64,000 nucleotides of DNA. Origin: Candidatus Gastranaerophilales bacterium (GTDB lineage: Bacteria > Cyanobacteriota > Vampirovibrionia > Gastranaerophilales > Gastranaerophilaceae). The notes under the pieces are model-generated. The model saw nothing but the letters and a program-made list of their open reading frames with translations, searched no databases and had not been told where the DNA came from. Shown piece by piece: positions 31,801 through 39,541 of the stretch. The stretch's first letter is position 1, and each line of letters starts with the position of its first letter. The position numbers and the translations under genes were made by a program. The DNA is taken from NCBI GenBank assembly GCA_944324225.1, contig CALUVL010000001.1, forward strand, positions 1 through 64,000, in the 5' to 3' direction.

Positions 31801-32466
31801 GCAAATTTCATTAAAAACAGACAAGAAGATTTTAAAGCACTTTCAAAAATAGAAGATACCGACGAATTTATTGAACAGGGCGCAAAGTTGATTTTTGCCG
31901 AAATGGGGCTTGAAGGAGCTCCTATCAAAATTGAAATTACTGACAACCTGAACGAGTTTGATATGAATAGCGCTACTCTCAGAATTTCACGCAATTGGAC
32001 AGGAAAAGGTCACACCGCAGGCAAGGGCGACCGTGCTGAAATTCTTGGCGGAATTGCGCATGAAATGAACCATTTTCTTCAAAATAAAGAAATTTATCTG
32101 AATGCACTTCTTAGGGCTGATGAGTTCAAATACAAACTTGCTATGTCAGATGAATGTCAAAATTTGATGCTTTGGACTCTCGGTGCGGATGACTCTGGCA
32201 GCGCAAAATTCCCATATCCTCAGGAACAGCCGGACTACAATTTTGACAAAGCTAACGAATATATGGAAAGCTTTTTGAATTATATTGAACCTTACAAAAT
32301 ACAGGACTCTAATGGCAAAATGGCTTATGCACAGGATAAAAACGGAAATTATGTTATAAATGATGAAGCCTTTGAAGCATATCAGCGCCAGCTTGTGGAA
32401 GCAGAATCAATCAGGCGTGGCGATATTGTCAGAGATGAATACAAAAAATTAATAAACGGACAATAA
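28819..32466 (+). CDS. Large protein with RelA/SpoT-like domain and HExxH metallopeptidase-like domain
   Basis: The 1215-residue protein has no signal peptide. Residues 1-340 are helical and charged, 344-402 form an Ala/Gly-rich hydrophobic stretch, and 585-615 is an Ala/Pro/Glu linker. Residues about 678-870 carry the RelA/SpoT synthetase pattern: RPKSAQSLYDK (682-692), VRDAVGTRTE (713-722, Asp715), PSGYTAL (824-830), FEWQLRG (842-848, Glu843) and FAECEHVPY (854-862). Residues about 1020-1215 contain GGIAHEMNH (HExxH, 1081-1085) and QLVEAES (1191-1197) as a possible third zinc ligand. This mix of nucleotidyltransferase and peptidase domains is typical of effectors or polymorphic toxins, not of housekeeping ppGpp synthetases. 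The ATG has no SD; TAAAAT lies 4 nt upstream. A 145-residue gene follows after 35 nt. Confidence 0.75.
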   Translation: MTEVSKINSAIRSFLSKNESLKSLPKGKLLSIMVMQGIISHTDASEYLKNSTFDTGYASNFQVIPQWEGDKKAFDESLGVLNSALMSARQKLANQDNSEGVVSKAVNYFKEIFDTDNKKSDMTAGISDTEKIISELEKSSSPEEFKARFKDYLGVEFSASKVQDCKEKAEIFNKAESIKSTLDGIKSKLNTTSFNDLNSGIIESFQALGISDIDEINAIIKDIEASHKDDEAIQTWGGDFRFEKNYYGNYVLNMTRKNGRPLTANTEQLKLVAEEMLLRLNKAEAAAMGVEVPEEATSKDIEQLTEQKYNKVRSEYKDSFKEAYGNKNIETMAEDYINSQKQNTAYVQTALDVASIATMFMGGGVVLKGVSLLTKSGKVLKAVQTATNIAAKAAPAAAAVQITRPVDLVENLSSKEPDWKAYGMSVAEGTMWMALGMATGAIGDKARMFLGQKGLSAVAKNSGKSIDELIDVYKSGHKLPANLKKSLGLIDNASKISGTSAEFTADILATYAIQKGRGEDLTFMDYLGSANGALMGTVMHKTFAKISDSEKLKVIQKGLVEANPNMSKAELEKASKTLLEVHRLAEEKRAEGVSEPETAAKPAGTEKPAEVKKVDNSSEIVLVKEALDKDGNKILLLNEAGEAKARASADEIHAKAVEAESGILKLMKDAGLGEAGVNMTHRPKSAQSLYDKIRNAMTDVKSPATFDEALKSVRDAVGTRTELADFDYKKHPDIVEMYKKDPKRAIQMASERQSEEYVQKVMNVIKMQAENPTDAPLSAINISNYMGKDGIPYFSAKQVAILRDYAAQFGIELNVKDKLTKVRPSGYTALQMNFVTQEGFTFEWQLRGSKVNTFAECEHVPYDIREGKDVTGGKKILERLYAPIKDAVEHLDDKQYEKYNNYLTVHYEHLRKQELGFESTPPKLEDYGLTDPKLKAENLELLHDLAEKLKKGKLDENTALYTYVSKTENKSGIKIPSGRLAAENEKFAETDNAFANFIKNRQEDFKALSKIEDTDEFIEQGAKLIFAEMGLEGAPIKIEITDNLNEFDMNSATLRISRNWTGKGHTAGKGDRAEILGGIAHEMNHFLQNKEIYLNALLRADEFKYKLAMSDECQNLMLWTLGADDSGSAKFPYPQEQPDYNFDKANEYMESFLNYIEPYKIQDSNGKMAYAQDKNGNYVINDEAFEAYQRQLVEAESIRRGDIVRDEYKKLINGQ

Positions 32467-32501
32467 TTGCAAAATAATGTATAATAAAAAGTGAGGTAAA
32501 A

Positions 32502-32939
32502 ATGGAACCTGTAAGAAATTCAAAATTGCATAATATAACCCAAACCGGAGCAAAGATAAAAATGGAAAAATTTGAAGATCGACTTGCCAGAATGATTAAC
32601 GCCCTTAAGACCCGTGCGGAACGTGAGGTGTGCGAATACGGAAGCTTTAAAATCGTCAAGGAAAGCTTAAAAGCCCAAAAGCCGGAAAGTCTTGTACGGG
32701 AACTGACACTTCAGGTCACTCCGCTCCCGAAAGAACTAAAAAGCGAGGTTGAAAATTTTGAAAAGCTCCGCTACCTTGAACTTGTCGGAGAAGGCCCGCA
32801 GGGACAGACTTCAAGCGTTATTCTAAAGCGCGGCACAAAAGACGATATCCTTAAAAAACTTTCGGAAGATGATTTGATATCTAAATTGAGAGAAAAGACA
32901 GACGATTTTAATATAAGTTTCAGAGAAGATCAATTATAA
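32502..32939 (+). CDS. Unknown 145-residue protein following the RelA/SpoT-like gene
   Basis: It is not recognised. The protein is soluble and charged with a central beta-rich part (LVRELTLQVTPLPKELKSEV, RYLELVGEGPQGQTSSVILKRG) and a helical C-terminus. GTGAGG gives a good SD for ATG 32502; an internal ATG at 32562 is weaker. It lies 35 nt after the large gene with no terminator between them, so the two are probably co-transcribed. That makes it a candidate immunity protein, chaperone or adaptor; this is inference from position only. Confidence 0.7.
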   Translation: MEPVRNSKLHNITQTGAKIKMEKFEDRLARMINALKTRAEREVCEYGSFKIVKESLKAQKPESLVRELTLQVTPLPKELKSEVENFEKLRYLELVGEGPQGQTSSVILKRGTKDDILKKLSEDDLISKLREKTDDFNISFREDQL

Positions 32940-32954
32940 GATATTTTTGAATAC

Positions 32955-32993
32955 AATTAAAGCCGGCTGATTTAATTGCCGGCTTTAATTTTT
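32955..32993 (+). terminator. Terminator of the RelA/SpoT-like operon
   Basis: A perfect 13-bp stem (AATTAAAGCCGGC / GCCGGCTTTAATT) with a 10-nt loop is followed by TTT. It lies between convergent genes and may act in both directions. Confidence 0.85.
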
Positions 32994-33375
32994 ACCAGAT
33001 AACTTTTTCTATTAATTCGATTTCGTAACCGTCTGGATCTTTAATAAATGCGATTTTAGTGCCTTTGCCGTTCAAATCAAATGGTTCGTATAAATATTCA
33101 TAACCAAGATGATTAAGTTTTTCAGTGAATTCATCAAGTGATTTTACCGAAAACGCAAAATGCCCGAATCCTGATCCCAATTGATAGCCGTTTTGTGGAG
33201 TTTCGTCGTTCTGGGTCAGTTCAATCTGACAAACTCCGTCTTCGTCGTTTAAAAAGTAAAGCCAGCAATCGTCAAGTCTTTTCTTTTTGTCCAGAGTCAT
33301 ATTCAAAAGTTCGGTATAAAATTTGACTGATTTTTCAGCATCTTTTACCCTGATCATCGTGTGTAAAAATCTCAT
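32992..33375 (-). CDS. Lactoylglutathione lyase (glyoxalase I)-like protein
   Basis: The 127-residue VOC-fold protein keeps all four metal-ligand positions: His in MRFLHTMIRV, Glu in CQIELTQN, His in GHFAFSV and Glu in GYEIELIE. It should detoxify methylglyoxal as a hemithioacetal adduct. ATG 33375 is chosen because AAGGAG lies upstream, which removes eight residues from the longest frame. Methylglyoxal arises from triose phosphates; tpiA and pgk lie within 7 kb. Confidence 0.93.
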   Translation of the reverse strand: MRFLHTMIRVKDAEKSVKFYTELLNMTLDKKKRLDDCWLYFLNDEDGVCQIELTQNDETPQNGYQLGSGFGHFAFSVKSLDEFTEKLNHLGYEYLYEPFDLNGKGTKIAFIKDPDGYEIELIEKVIW

Positions 33376-33432
33376 AATTTTCTCCTTATTTTTGCACACC
33401 TATTTTAGCATAAATTCTGTGAGATTTTAAGC

Positions 33433-33894
33433 TTACTTTATGTCTTTTGCTATAACATCGGTGATATCTTCACCACCGTAGAATACCATACTTTTGGGAA
33501 GAACCAGATTGTAATTAAGACTTTTAGCTTTTTCCACGACAGCAGTACGGATTTCTGAGTCGATTTTGGTCAGCTTGTCATTGTAATCTTTATCAAGTGC
33601 AACTTTTTGCTCGTTAATCTGGTTTCGGTATTTTTCTTCTAAAGCTGTAATTTTAGCAGGATCCTTTTCTTTAGAAATTTCGGATTGTGCCTGCTGGATA
33701 GTTTTTTGCATTTCGCCAAGTTTCTTTTCCTGATCGGCTTTAAGCTGTTTTACCTGAGAAGAGTTTGCAACGATTTTTTGAACATCAACGACCGCAATTT
33801 TTGGTGCCGTATCCGAGATTGCTATGTTGTTAATCGAGTAGCCGAGCGCAAACGCCATAAGACAAACAAATAAAAAACTGATTTTTTTAGTCAT
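33433..33894 (-). CDS. OmpH/Skp-like periplasmic chaperone
   Basis: The 153-residue protein has a signal peptide (MTKKISFLFVCLMAFALGYSI) and the Skp layout: a short beta strand IAVVDVQKIVANSSQ, a long charged coiled-coil hairpin (about 50-125) and a closing KSLNYNLVLPKS strand. Skp trimers hold unfolded outer-membrane proteins in the periplasm. This fits an envelope with porin-like proteins and lipid A. The start has AAAGGAT. Confidence 0.85.
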   Translation of the reverse strand: MTKKISFLFVCLMAFALGYSINNIAISDTAPKIAVVDVQKIVANSSQVKQLKADQEKKLGEMQKTIQQAQSEISKEKDPAKITALEEKYRNQINEQKVALDKDYNDKLTKIDSEIRTAVVEKAKSLNYNLVLPKSMVFYGGEDITDVIAKDIK

Positions 33895-33993
33895 GGTAAA
33901 TCCTTTCTTTTTTAGTGCGATTTAACAATAACGCTTCAAATAAGAGATTTGAATAGCCTGTCCGGGGAATAAATTTTAATGAAATCTACCTGA

Positions 33994-34022
33994 TTGAATT
34001 CAAATTATGTTTTTCGTAAAAT
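33994..34022 (+). promoter_or_regulatory. Promoter of pgk
   Basis: TTGAAT (33994-33999), 17 nt, TAAAAT (34017-34022). The leader of about 35 nt carries AAGGAG. Confidence 0.55.
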
Positions 34023-34063
34023 ATCAATGCAGGATTTTTTATTTTTAAATAAGGAGAAAAAAT

Positions 34064-35266
34064 ATGAAAAAATCTATTCTTGATTTAGGAGACATCAAAG
34101 GTAAACGTGCATTAGTCCGTGTTGATATTAACGTTCCTCTTGATGCAGACAAAAACGTTACTGATGATACAAGAATTCAGGCAATTTTGCCGACAATCAA
34201 ATACTTAAAAGATAAAGGCGCAAAAATTATTCTTATGGCACATTTAGGTCGTCCGAAAGGCGAATGGAATATGGAATTTTCACTTGCTCCTGTTGCAAAA
34301 TACATGTCAAAAGTTCTGGGTGAAGATGTGTTGTTTGTTTCATCAAAAGTTGGCGAAGGCGCAGAAAAAGAATTGGCTGATTTGAAAGACGGACAGGTTG
34401 CATTGCTTGAAAACATCCGTTTCTACAAGGCTGAAGAAGCAAAAGATGATGATATGACTTTTGCAAACGAACTTGCAAAACTCGGCGACTTCTACGTAAA
34501 TGACGCATTTGGCGCAGCACACAGAAACCACACTTCAACAGCTAAACTGGCTAAAGTTCTTAAACCGGCAGTTTCAGGTCTTTTGATGGAAAAAGAAATC
34601 AGATGTCTTTCTCAGGCACTTGACAATCCAACCCGTCCGTTCACTGCAGTTGTCGGCGGTGCTAAGGTTTCATCAAAAATTGGTGTACTGGAAAACTTGT
34701 TAGACAAAGTTGACAATATGATTATCGGCGGCGGTATGGCTTATACATTCGTGAAAGCTAACGGCGGCAAAATCGGCAACTCAATTTGCGAAGACGACCA
34801 GCTTGAAGTTGCAAAAGCAATTGAAAAGAAAGCTGCTGACAAAGGCGTTAAACTCGTTATGGCAACAGATGTACTTGCAACAGACGACTTTTCCGGCAAC
34901 GGCAAAAACGAATTCGTAAAAATCAACGAAATTCCTGACGGATTTGAAGGCGTAGACGCAGGCCCTGAGTCAAGAAAAGCATTTGCGGAAGTTTTGAAAT
35001 CTTCAAAAACAATCTTGATGAATGGACCAGTTGGCGCATTTGAAAATCCGAAATTCGCTGAAGGTACAAAAGCTGTATTACAGGCTATTGTTGACGCTAC
35101 AAAAAATGGTGCAACTTCAGTTATTGGCGGTGGTGACTCAGTTTCAGCTGCTAAGAAATTCTTCAAAGCTGAAGACTTCACACACGTATCAACAGGCGGT
35201 GGTGCTTCTCTTGAATTTATTGAAGGAAAAGTTCTTCCTGGCGTTGCAGCTCTTGATGACAAGTAA
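34064..35266 (+). CDS. pgk: Phosphoglycerate kinase
   Basis: Pgk transfers phosphate from 1,3-bisphosphoglycerate to ADP, an ATP-yielding step of glycolysis. The 400-residue length fits. Visible blocks are GKRALVRVDINVPLD (substrate loop), MAHLGRPKG, FVNDAFG-type sequence (YVNDAFGAAHRNHTS), VGGAKVSSK, NGPVGAFE and the C-terminal VIGGGDSVSA...STGGGASLEFIEGK nucleotide-binding region. It has a strong SD and its own promoter and terminator, so it is monocistronic. Confidence 0.98.
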   Translation: MKKSILDLGDIKGKRALVRVDINVPLDADKNVTDDTRIQAILPTIKYLKDKGAKIILMAHLGRPKGEWNMEFSLAPVAKYMSKVLGEDVLFVSSKVGEGAEKELADLKDGQVALLENIRFYKAEEAKDDDMTFANELAKLGDFYVNDAFGAAHRNHTSTAKLAKVLKPAVSGLLMEKEIRCLSQALDNPTRPFTAVVGGAKVSSKIGVLENLLDKVDNMIIGGGMAYTFVKANGGKIGNSICEDDQLEVAKAIEKKAADKGVKLVMATDVLATDDFSGNGKNEFVKINEIPDGFEGVDAGPESRKAFAEVLKSSKTILMNGPVGAFENPKFAEGTKAVLQAIVDATKNGATSVIGGGDSVSAAKKFFKAEDFTHVSTGGGASLEFIEGKVLPGVAALDDK

Positions 35267-35287
35267 GTTGAATAAATTTTACAAACC

Positions 35288-35315
35288 AAAAGGACCGATG
35301 AAAATCGGTCCTTTT
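35288..35315 (+). terminator. Terminator of pgk
   Basis: AAAAGGACCGAT / ATCGGTCCTTTT, a perfect 12-bp stem with a GAAA tetraloop, 21 nt after the stop codon. Confidence 0.9.
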
Positions 35316-35342
35316 GTATAATTAAAAAATTATAATTAAAGT

Positions 35343-35708
35343 TTATGAATGCGGCATAGTTGACAAAGCTGCACCCATGATGCTTAATACTATGAACAGA
35401 ACACCAAAAATTGCGAACAGTATAAAGATAGTAGCCACTATACGCAAGTTTTTACTTACTGTAGCATCGGCATTTATCAACGGTTGGTCGCTTGCGTCTT
35501 TGTATTTATTCAGCAATATTGCGATAAGATCAATAAAAACCCAGATTGCGCCGATACCAAACAAGCTCAAAATCAGCTGCAATATTCCAAGTCCAATATA
35601 GCCTGTGTAATATCTGTGTGCGCCAAATCCGCCTAAAAACATACAAAGAAGCAGTGCAACAGGATAATCTGCACGAGCTGTTTGTACTTGTGTACTTTCA
35701 TTAGCCAT
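35343..35708 (-). CDS. TM2-domain membrane protein
   Basis: The 121-residue protein begins with a short polar segment, then the TM2 pattern: ALLLCMFLGGFGAHRYYTGYIGLGILQLILSL, a turn, and a second helix IWVFIDLIAILL. A third hydrophobic helix ends the protein (IVATIFILFAIFGVLFIVLSIM). TM2 proteins are small inner-membrane proteins of unknown biochemical role. It has an AAAGGAG SD. Confidence 0.9.
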   Translation of the reverse strand: MANESTQVQTARADYPVALLLCMFLGGFGAHRYYTGYIGLGILQLILSLFGIGAIWVFIDLIAILLNKYKDASDQPLINADATVSKNLRIVATIFILFAIFGVLFIVLSIMGAALSTMPHS

Positions 35709-35769
35709 AGTTTTTCTCCTTTCATACTTTAACTATTTATTTAATGCAGTAACTGTATAAACTTTGTGT

Positions 35770-35798
35770 ACTATATCATTGGATTTGAAATAAGTCAA
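35770..35798 (-). promoter_or_regulatory. Promoter of the TM2 gene
   Basis: On the minus strand TTGACT (35793-35798), 17 nt, TATAGT (35770-35775). The leader is about 55 nt. Confidence 0.55.
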
Positions 35799-35901
35799 CG
35801 AATTTTGTAAAAGTATATACTTTAGTTTGAGGTAAATCCTTCAATTGAATTTCTGACAAGTGCACTGTGTCTGCATAATTCTGATGGGGGGTAAATATAT
35901 C

Positions 35902-35930
35902 TTGCAAATCTGTAAAACATTTCTTATAAT
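35902..35930 (+). promoter_or_regulatory. Promoter of the alcohol dehydrogenase gene
   Basis: TTGCAA (35902-35907), 17 nt, TATAAT (35925-35930). The short leader carries AAAGGAGAG. Confidence 0.65.
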
Positions 35931-35960
35931 GTTGGTGTAATTAAGAAAGGAGAGTTTAAT

Positions 35961-37169
35961 ATGTTTGAAAAAGATATTAACATTAAAGACATTAAAGAAA
36001 TAAGAACCCGCACCACAGTTTATTTTGGTGTCGGCGCAATCCAAAAAATTCATGACATTGCGAAAGTTTTGAAAGATAAAGGAATTGATAAAGTAATCGT
36101 AATGTCCGGCAGAAACGCCTATAAAGCAACTGGCGCATGGGATGTTGTAGAAAAAGCCTTAAAAGAAAACGGAATCGGATACGTAAACTATGATCAGGTA
36201 ACACCGAATCCGACAACACACCACGTAAATGATGCTGTAAAAATGGCAAGAGATTTTGGTGCAAAAGCTGTTATTGCAATAGGTGGAGGCTCTCCGACAG
36301 ATGCAGGCAAATCTGTTACAATTTTGCTTGAATATCCTGACAAAACTGCAAATGACATTTACGAATTTACATTCACACCGGAAAAGGCTGCTCCGATTGT
36401 ATCAATCAACCTGACTCATGGAACAGGAACAGAAACGAACAGATTTGCAGTAGTAACCGTTCCGGAAAAGAACTTCAAGCCGGCAATTGCTTATGATTGC
36501 ATCTATCCGATGTTCGCAATTGATGACCCGCAACTGATGACAAAATTAAGCCCGAAACAGACAAGATACGTTTCAATTGATGCAGTAAACCATGTAATTG
36601 AAGCTGCAACTTCAACAGTAATGTCACCATACAGCATCACACTTGCCCGTGAAGTTATCTCGCTTGTCCACAAATACCTTCCGAAAGCAATTGAAAATCC
36701 GGATGATTTGGAAGCAAGATACTATCTGGCTTATGCAGCAATGATGGGCGGTGTATGTTTTGATAACGGTCTGCTCCATTACACTCATGCGCTTGAACAC
36801 CCGTTGAGTGCCGTAAAACCTGAACTTGCACACGGCCTCGGGCTTGCAATGCTTCTGCCTGCCGTAATCAAAACTATGTACAAAGATAGATCTCACGTGC
36901 TGGCTGAAATTCTTAAACCGATTAACCCTGATTTGGAAGGGTGCCCTGAAGAAGCTTATCAGGCTGCAAAATCCGTTCAGGATTGGCTGTTCTCTGTTGA
37001 CGTAACTTCAAAACTTGAAGATGAAGGCTTTACTGACGCAGATGTTGAAAAATTGACTAATCTTGTTTACACAACACCTTCTCTCAGCGGACTTCTTGAT
37101 ATTGCACCGTCAGGAAATGGCAAAGAAGTTGTTGAAACTATTTACAAAGAGTCAATCAAACCTTTGTAA
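35961..37169 (+). CDS. Iron-containing (group III) alcohol dehydrogenase
   Basis: The 402-residue enzyme reduces aldehydes to alcohols with NAD(P)H, probably for fermentative redox balance. The nucleotide region is AVIAIGGGSPTDAGKS. The metal-binding residues lie in DAVNHVIEAATS (Asp and His) and in the family signature around GLLHYTHALEHPLSAV and ELAHGLGLAMLLP (two His). It belongs to the butanol/lactaldehyde dehydrogenase-like branch; the exact substrate cannot be read from sequence. It has its own promoter and terminator. Confidence 0.93.
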   Translation: MFEKDINIKDIKEIRTRTTVYFGVGAIQKIHDIAKVLKDKGIDKVIVMSGRNAYKATGAWDVVEKALKENGIGYVNYDQVTPNPTTHHVNDAVKMARDFGAKAVIAIGGGSPTDAGKSVTILLEYPDKTANDIYEFTFTPEKAAPIVSINLTHGTGTETNRFAVVTVPEKNFKPAIAYDCIYPMFAIDDPQLMTKLSPKQTRYVSIDAVNHVIEAATSTVMSPYSITLAREVISLVHKYLPKAIENPDDLEARYYLAYAAMMGGVCFDNGLLHYTHALEHPLSAVKPELAHGLGLAMLLPAVIKTMYKDRSHVLAEILKPINPDLEGCPEEAYQAAKSVQDWLFSVDVTSKLEDEGFTDADVEKLTNLVYTTPSLSGLLDIAPSGNGKEVVETIYKESIKPL

Positions 37170-37192
37170 TTGTTGAAAATTATCATAAAGAG

Positions 37193-37228
37193 GGCGCCGC
37201 AACTTTTGTTGCGGCGCCTTTATTTTTT
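37193..37228 (+). terminator. Terminator of the alcohol dehydrogenase gene
   Basis: GGCGCCGCAAC / GTTGCGGCGCC, an 11-bp perfect stem with a TTTT loop followed by TTTATTTTTT. Confidence 0.92.
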
Positions 37229-37250
37229 CCTTCTTTAAATAAATAAACTT

Positions 37251-37583
37251 TTAACCTTCTTTTCTGGCTCGCCAGAAAGCCATTGCGCCCATAACAGCAC
37301 CAAAAACACCGTTCCAGATAAGTGAAGATTTTATATTAGTTTTCATAGGTTTGAATATTGCTCCGACAAGCCTGTCAAGTCCTACTCCAATCCCGAACCA
37401 TACTAAACCGCTGGTCAGCCCGACAGCTGCAGGAGGCATGTTTTCAAATTTTTTAAGAAATTCATCTGCTTTTTGTTCACCGTTTTTTTGTGGTGTTTGA
37501 GCTGCAGACTGCTGCTGAGCCGTAAAGGCGGTATTTTTATTTGAAATATTTTGATTGTTATATGAAACCGGACTAATAGCCAT
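37251..37583 (-). CDS. Small membrane protein with N-terminal FTA motif
   Basis: The 110-residue protein is not recognised. Its disordered N-terminus (MAISPVSYNNQNISNKNTAFTAQQQ) has the short FTA peptide, then a Gln/Lys-rich stretch. Two hydrophobic segments (VGLTSGLVWFGIGVGLDRLVG about 54-74, and LIWNGVFGAVMGAMAFW about 88-104) and a basic C-terminus follow. It is probably an inner-membrane protein of lineage-specific function. The SD is AGGTAG. Confidence 0.7.
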   Translation of the reverse strand: MAISPVSYNNQNISNKNTAFTAQQQSAAQTPQKNGEQKADEFLKKFENMPPAAVGLTSGLVWFGIGVGLDRLVGAIFKPMKTNIKSSLIWNGVFGAVMGAMAFWRARKEG

Positions 37584-37644
37584 AATACTACCTGCTTTCT
37601 TGTTTATAATAAATAAAAAAGTTTAAAAAATTGCTAATTTATAA

Positions 37645-37650
37645 TATAAT
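37645..37650 (+). promoter_or_regulatory. -10 element 6 nt before the U32 peptidase gene (leaderless type)
   Basis: TATAAT, then TGCTTT, then ATG at 37657, with no SD. Confidence 0.5.
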
Positions 37651-37656
37651 TGCTTT

Positions 37657-39471
37657 ATGAAACTTAACAAGACAGTTGAATTATTGGCGCCTGCAAAGGA
37701 TAAAGAAACCGCTATTGCTGCAATAAATTCAGGTGCTGATGCGATTTATATAGGTGCCGTAAGGTTTGGAGCAAGGCAGAACGCTTCAAACTCAATTGAT
37801 GATATAAAAGAAATCGTTGATTATGCCCATAAATTTAATGTCAGAGTCCACGTAACTTTGAATACAATTTTGTCGGATTATGAGCTTCAAGAGGCGGTTA
37901 AACTTATAAATGAACTGTATCAAATCGGTGTTGATGCAATAATCGTTCAGGATATGGGGATTTTTGAACTTGCAATAGAGGGTAAACTTCCGCCGATAGA
38001 GCTTCATGCTAGCACCCAGTGCAATAATAGAACTTTAGAAAAAGTTAAATTTTTCCAAAAAATGGGAGTGAAGCGTGTAATTTTGGCACGGGAACTTACA
38101 CTTGGCGAAATAGAGAATATCTGTCAGGAAGTAAGAAAATCGGACTTTAACCCGGATATGGAAATCGAAGTTTTTATCCACGGTGCACTTTGTGTATCAT
38201 ACAGCGGACAGTGTTATTTAAGCGCCTCAATTGGCGGAAGATCAGCAAATAGAGGTGAATGTGCACAACCTTGTCGCAAAAAATATACACTTGTGGATGA
38301 AGATGGCAACGTTTATGCAAAAGATAAATACCTTTTGAATTTGAAAGATTTCAACGCCTCAAAACATATTGAAAGACTTATAAATGCCGGCGTAAAATCC
38401 TTTAAAATAGAGGGCAGGCTGAAAGATTCAGGTTATGTAAAAAATGTGACAGCTTATTATCGAAAAGAAATCGATAAATTTGCGGATAAAACTTCCTCCG
38501 GTACGTTTTTTATTGATTTTGAGCCGGATTTGAACAAAAGCTTTAACAGAGGATTTACGGATTATTTTCTGCCCTCTGCGACGCCTGACAGAAAAGGCAG
38601 ACGAAAAAATATCAACAACTTTGACACTCCAAAATCTCTCGGCGAAAAACTTGGACGGGTTGAGAAAATATTTAAAGACAGTTTTATTTTGAACGGAGGA
38701 AGGGTAAATCCTCAGGACGGGCTTTGTTATTTTGAAGGCGGAGAGCTTTTCGGATGCCTTGTGAACCGTGCAGATGGGAGCCGAATTTATCCTAATAATA
38801 TCGGAAAAATCAAAGCAGGAACGGTTATTTTCAGAAATTTCAACAGTGAATTTAACAGGGTTTTGCAACACAGCAAAACAAAACGCAGATTAGGCGTGAA
38901 ATTTTGTTTGAATGCTCACAAATTAACAGCACGGGATGAGGACGGAAACTCCATAGAAATACAGGTTTTAGCCACAGAAGAAGCCAAAAATCCTGACAAA
39001 ATGAAAGAAACATTTTCAACCCAGCTTGCTAAAACTGGAGAAAGCGGCTTTTATGCCAAAGATATTGAAATAGAGGAACTCCCTGGTTTTATGCCAGTTT
39101 CCGCAATTAATGAAGTCAGACGAAAAATTCTGGAAAAATTGACAGCAAAAAGACTCGAAAATTACGCCCGCCCGGAGCAAACTCCGCTGAATTATGCGGA
39201 ATTTCCGCTCAAAACATACGGATATCAAGCAAATGTTATGAATGATAAAGCAAAAAATTTCTACCATAATTGCGGTTGCGAAATAATCGAATATGCGCCC
39301 GAAAAATCTCTTGATTTCGGAGGCAAAGAATTAATGTGTACAAAATACTGCCTGAAATTTGCTTTTGATATGTGCGGAGTTAAGAAAAAATTCTTTCTTA
39401 TAGATGCAAAAGGGCACAGGTATAATTTGAATTTTGACTGTAAAAACTGCCGTATGATAATCTCTGATTAA
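37657..39471 (+). CDS. U32-family peptidase-like protein (RlhA/TrhP group)
   Basis: The 604-residue protein has the U32 TIM-barrel start VELLAPAKDKETAIAAINSGADAIYIG, EIEVFIHGALCVSYSGQCYLSA and the Cys-rich SANRGECAQPCRKKY signature (about 205-220). Further cysteines at the C-terminus (NCGC, CTKYC and CGV-type segments, CKNC) may complete an Fe-S or metal site. Relatives in E. coli (RlhA, TrhP/TrhO pathway) hydroxylate rRNA or tRNA with prephenate rather than cut peptides, so the peptidase name may mislead. The ATG shows the leaderless pattern. Confidence 0.9.
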   Translation: MKLNKTVELLAPAKDKETAIAAINSGADAIYIGAVRFGARQNASNSIDDIKEIVDYAHKFNVRVHVTLNTILSDYELQEAVKLINELYQIGVDAIIVQDMGIFELAIEGKLPPIELHASTQCNNRTLEKVKFFQKMGVKRVILARELTLGEIENICQEVRKSDFNPDMEIEVFIHGALCVSYSGQCYLSASIGGRSANRGECAQPCRKKYTLVDEDGNVYAKDKYLLNLKDFNASKHIERLINAGVKSFKIEGRLKDSGYVKNVTAYYRKEIDKFADKTSSGTFFIDFEPDLNKSFNRGFTDYFLPSATPDRKGRRKNINNFDTPKSLGEKLGRVEKIFKDSFILNGGRVNPQDGLCYFEGGELFGCLVNRADGSRIYPNNIGKIKAGTVIFRNFNSEFNRVLQHSKTKRRLGVKFCLNAHKLTARDEDGNSIEIQVLATEEAKNPDKMKETFSTQLAKTGESGFYAKDIEIEELPGFMPVSAINEVRRKILEKLTAKRLENYARPEQTPLNYAEFPLKTYGYQANVMNDKAKNFYHNCGCEIIEYAPEKSLDFGGKELMCTKYCLKFAFDMCGVKKKFFLIDAKGHRYNLNFDCKNCRMIISD

Positions 39472-39476
39472 TTTTG

Positions 39477-39505
39477 TTGCATTTGGATTTTGTCTTGACT
39501 ATAAT
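39477..39505 (+). promoter_or_regulatory. Promoter of tpiA
   Basis: TTGCAT (39477-39482), 17 nt, TATAAT (39500-39505). The leader is about 30 nt and carries AGGAGAG. Confidence 0.65.
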
Positions 39506-39541
39506 GTTGGTGGCTCGTTAACAAAAAATAGGAGAGAAATT

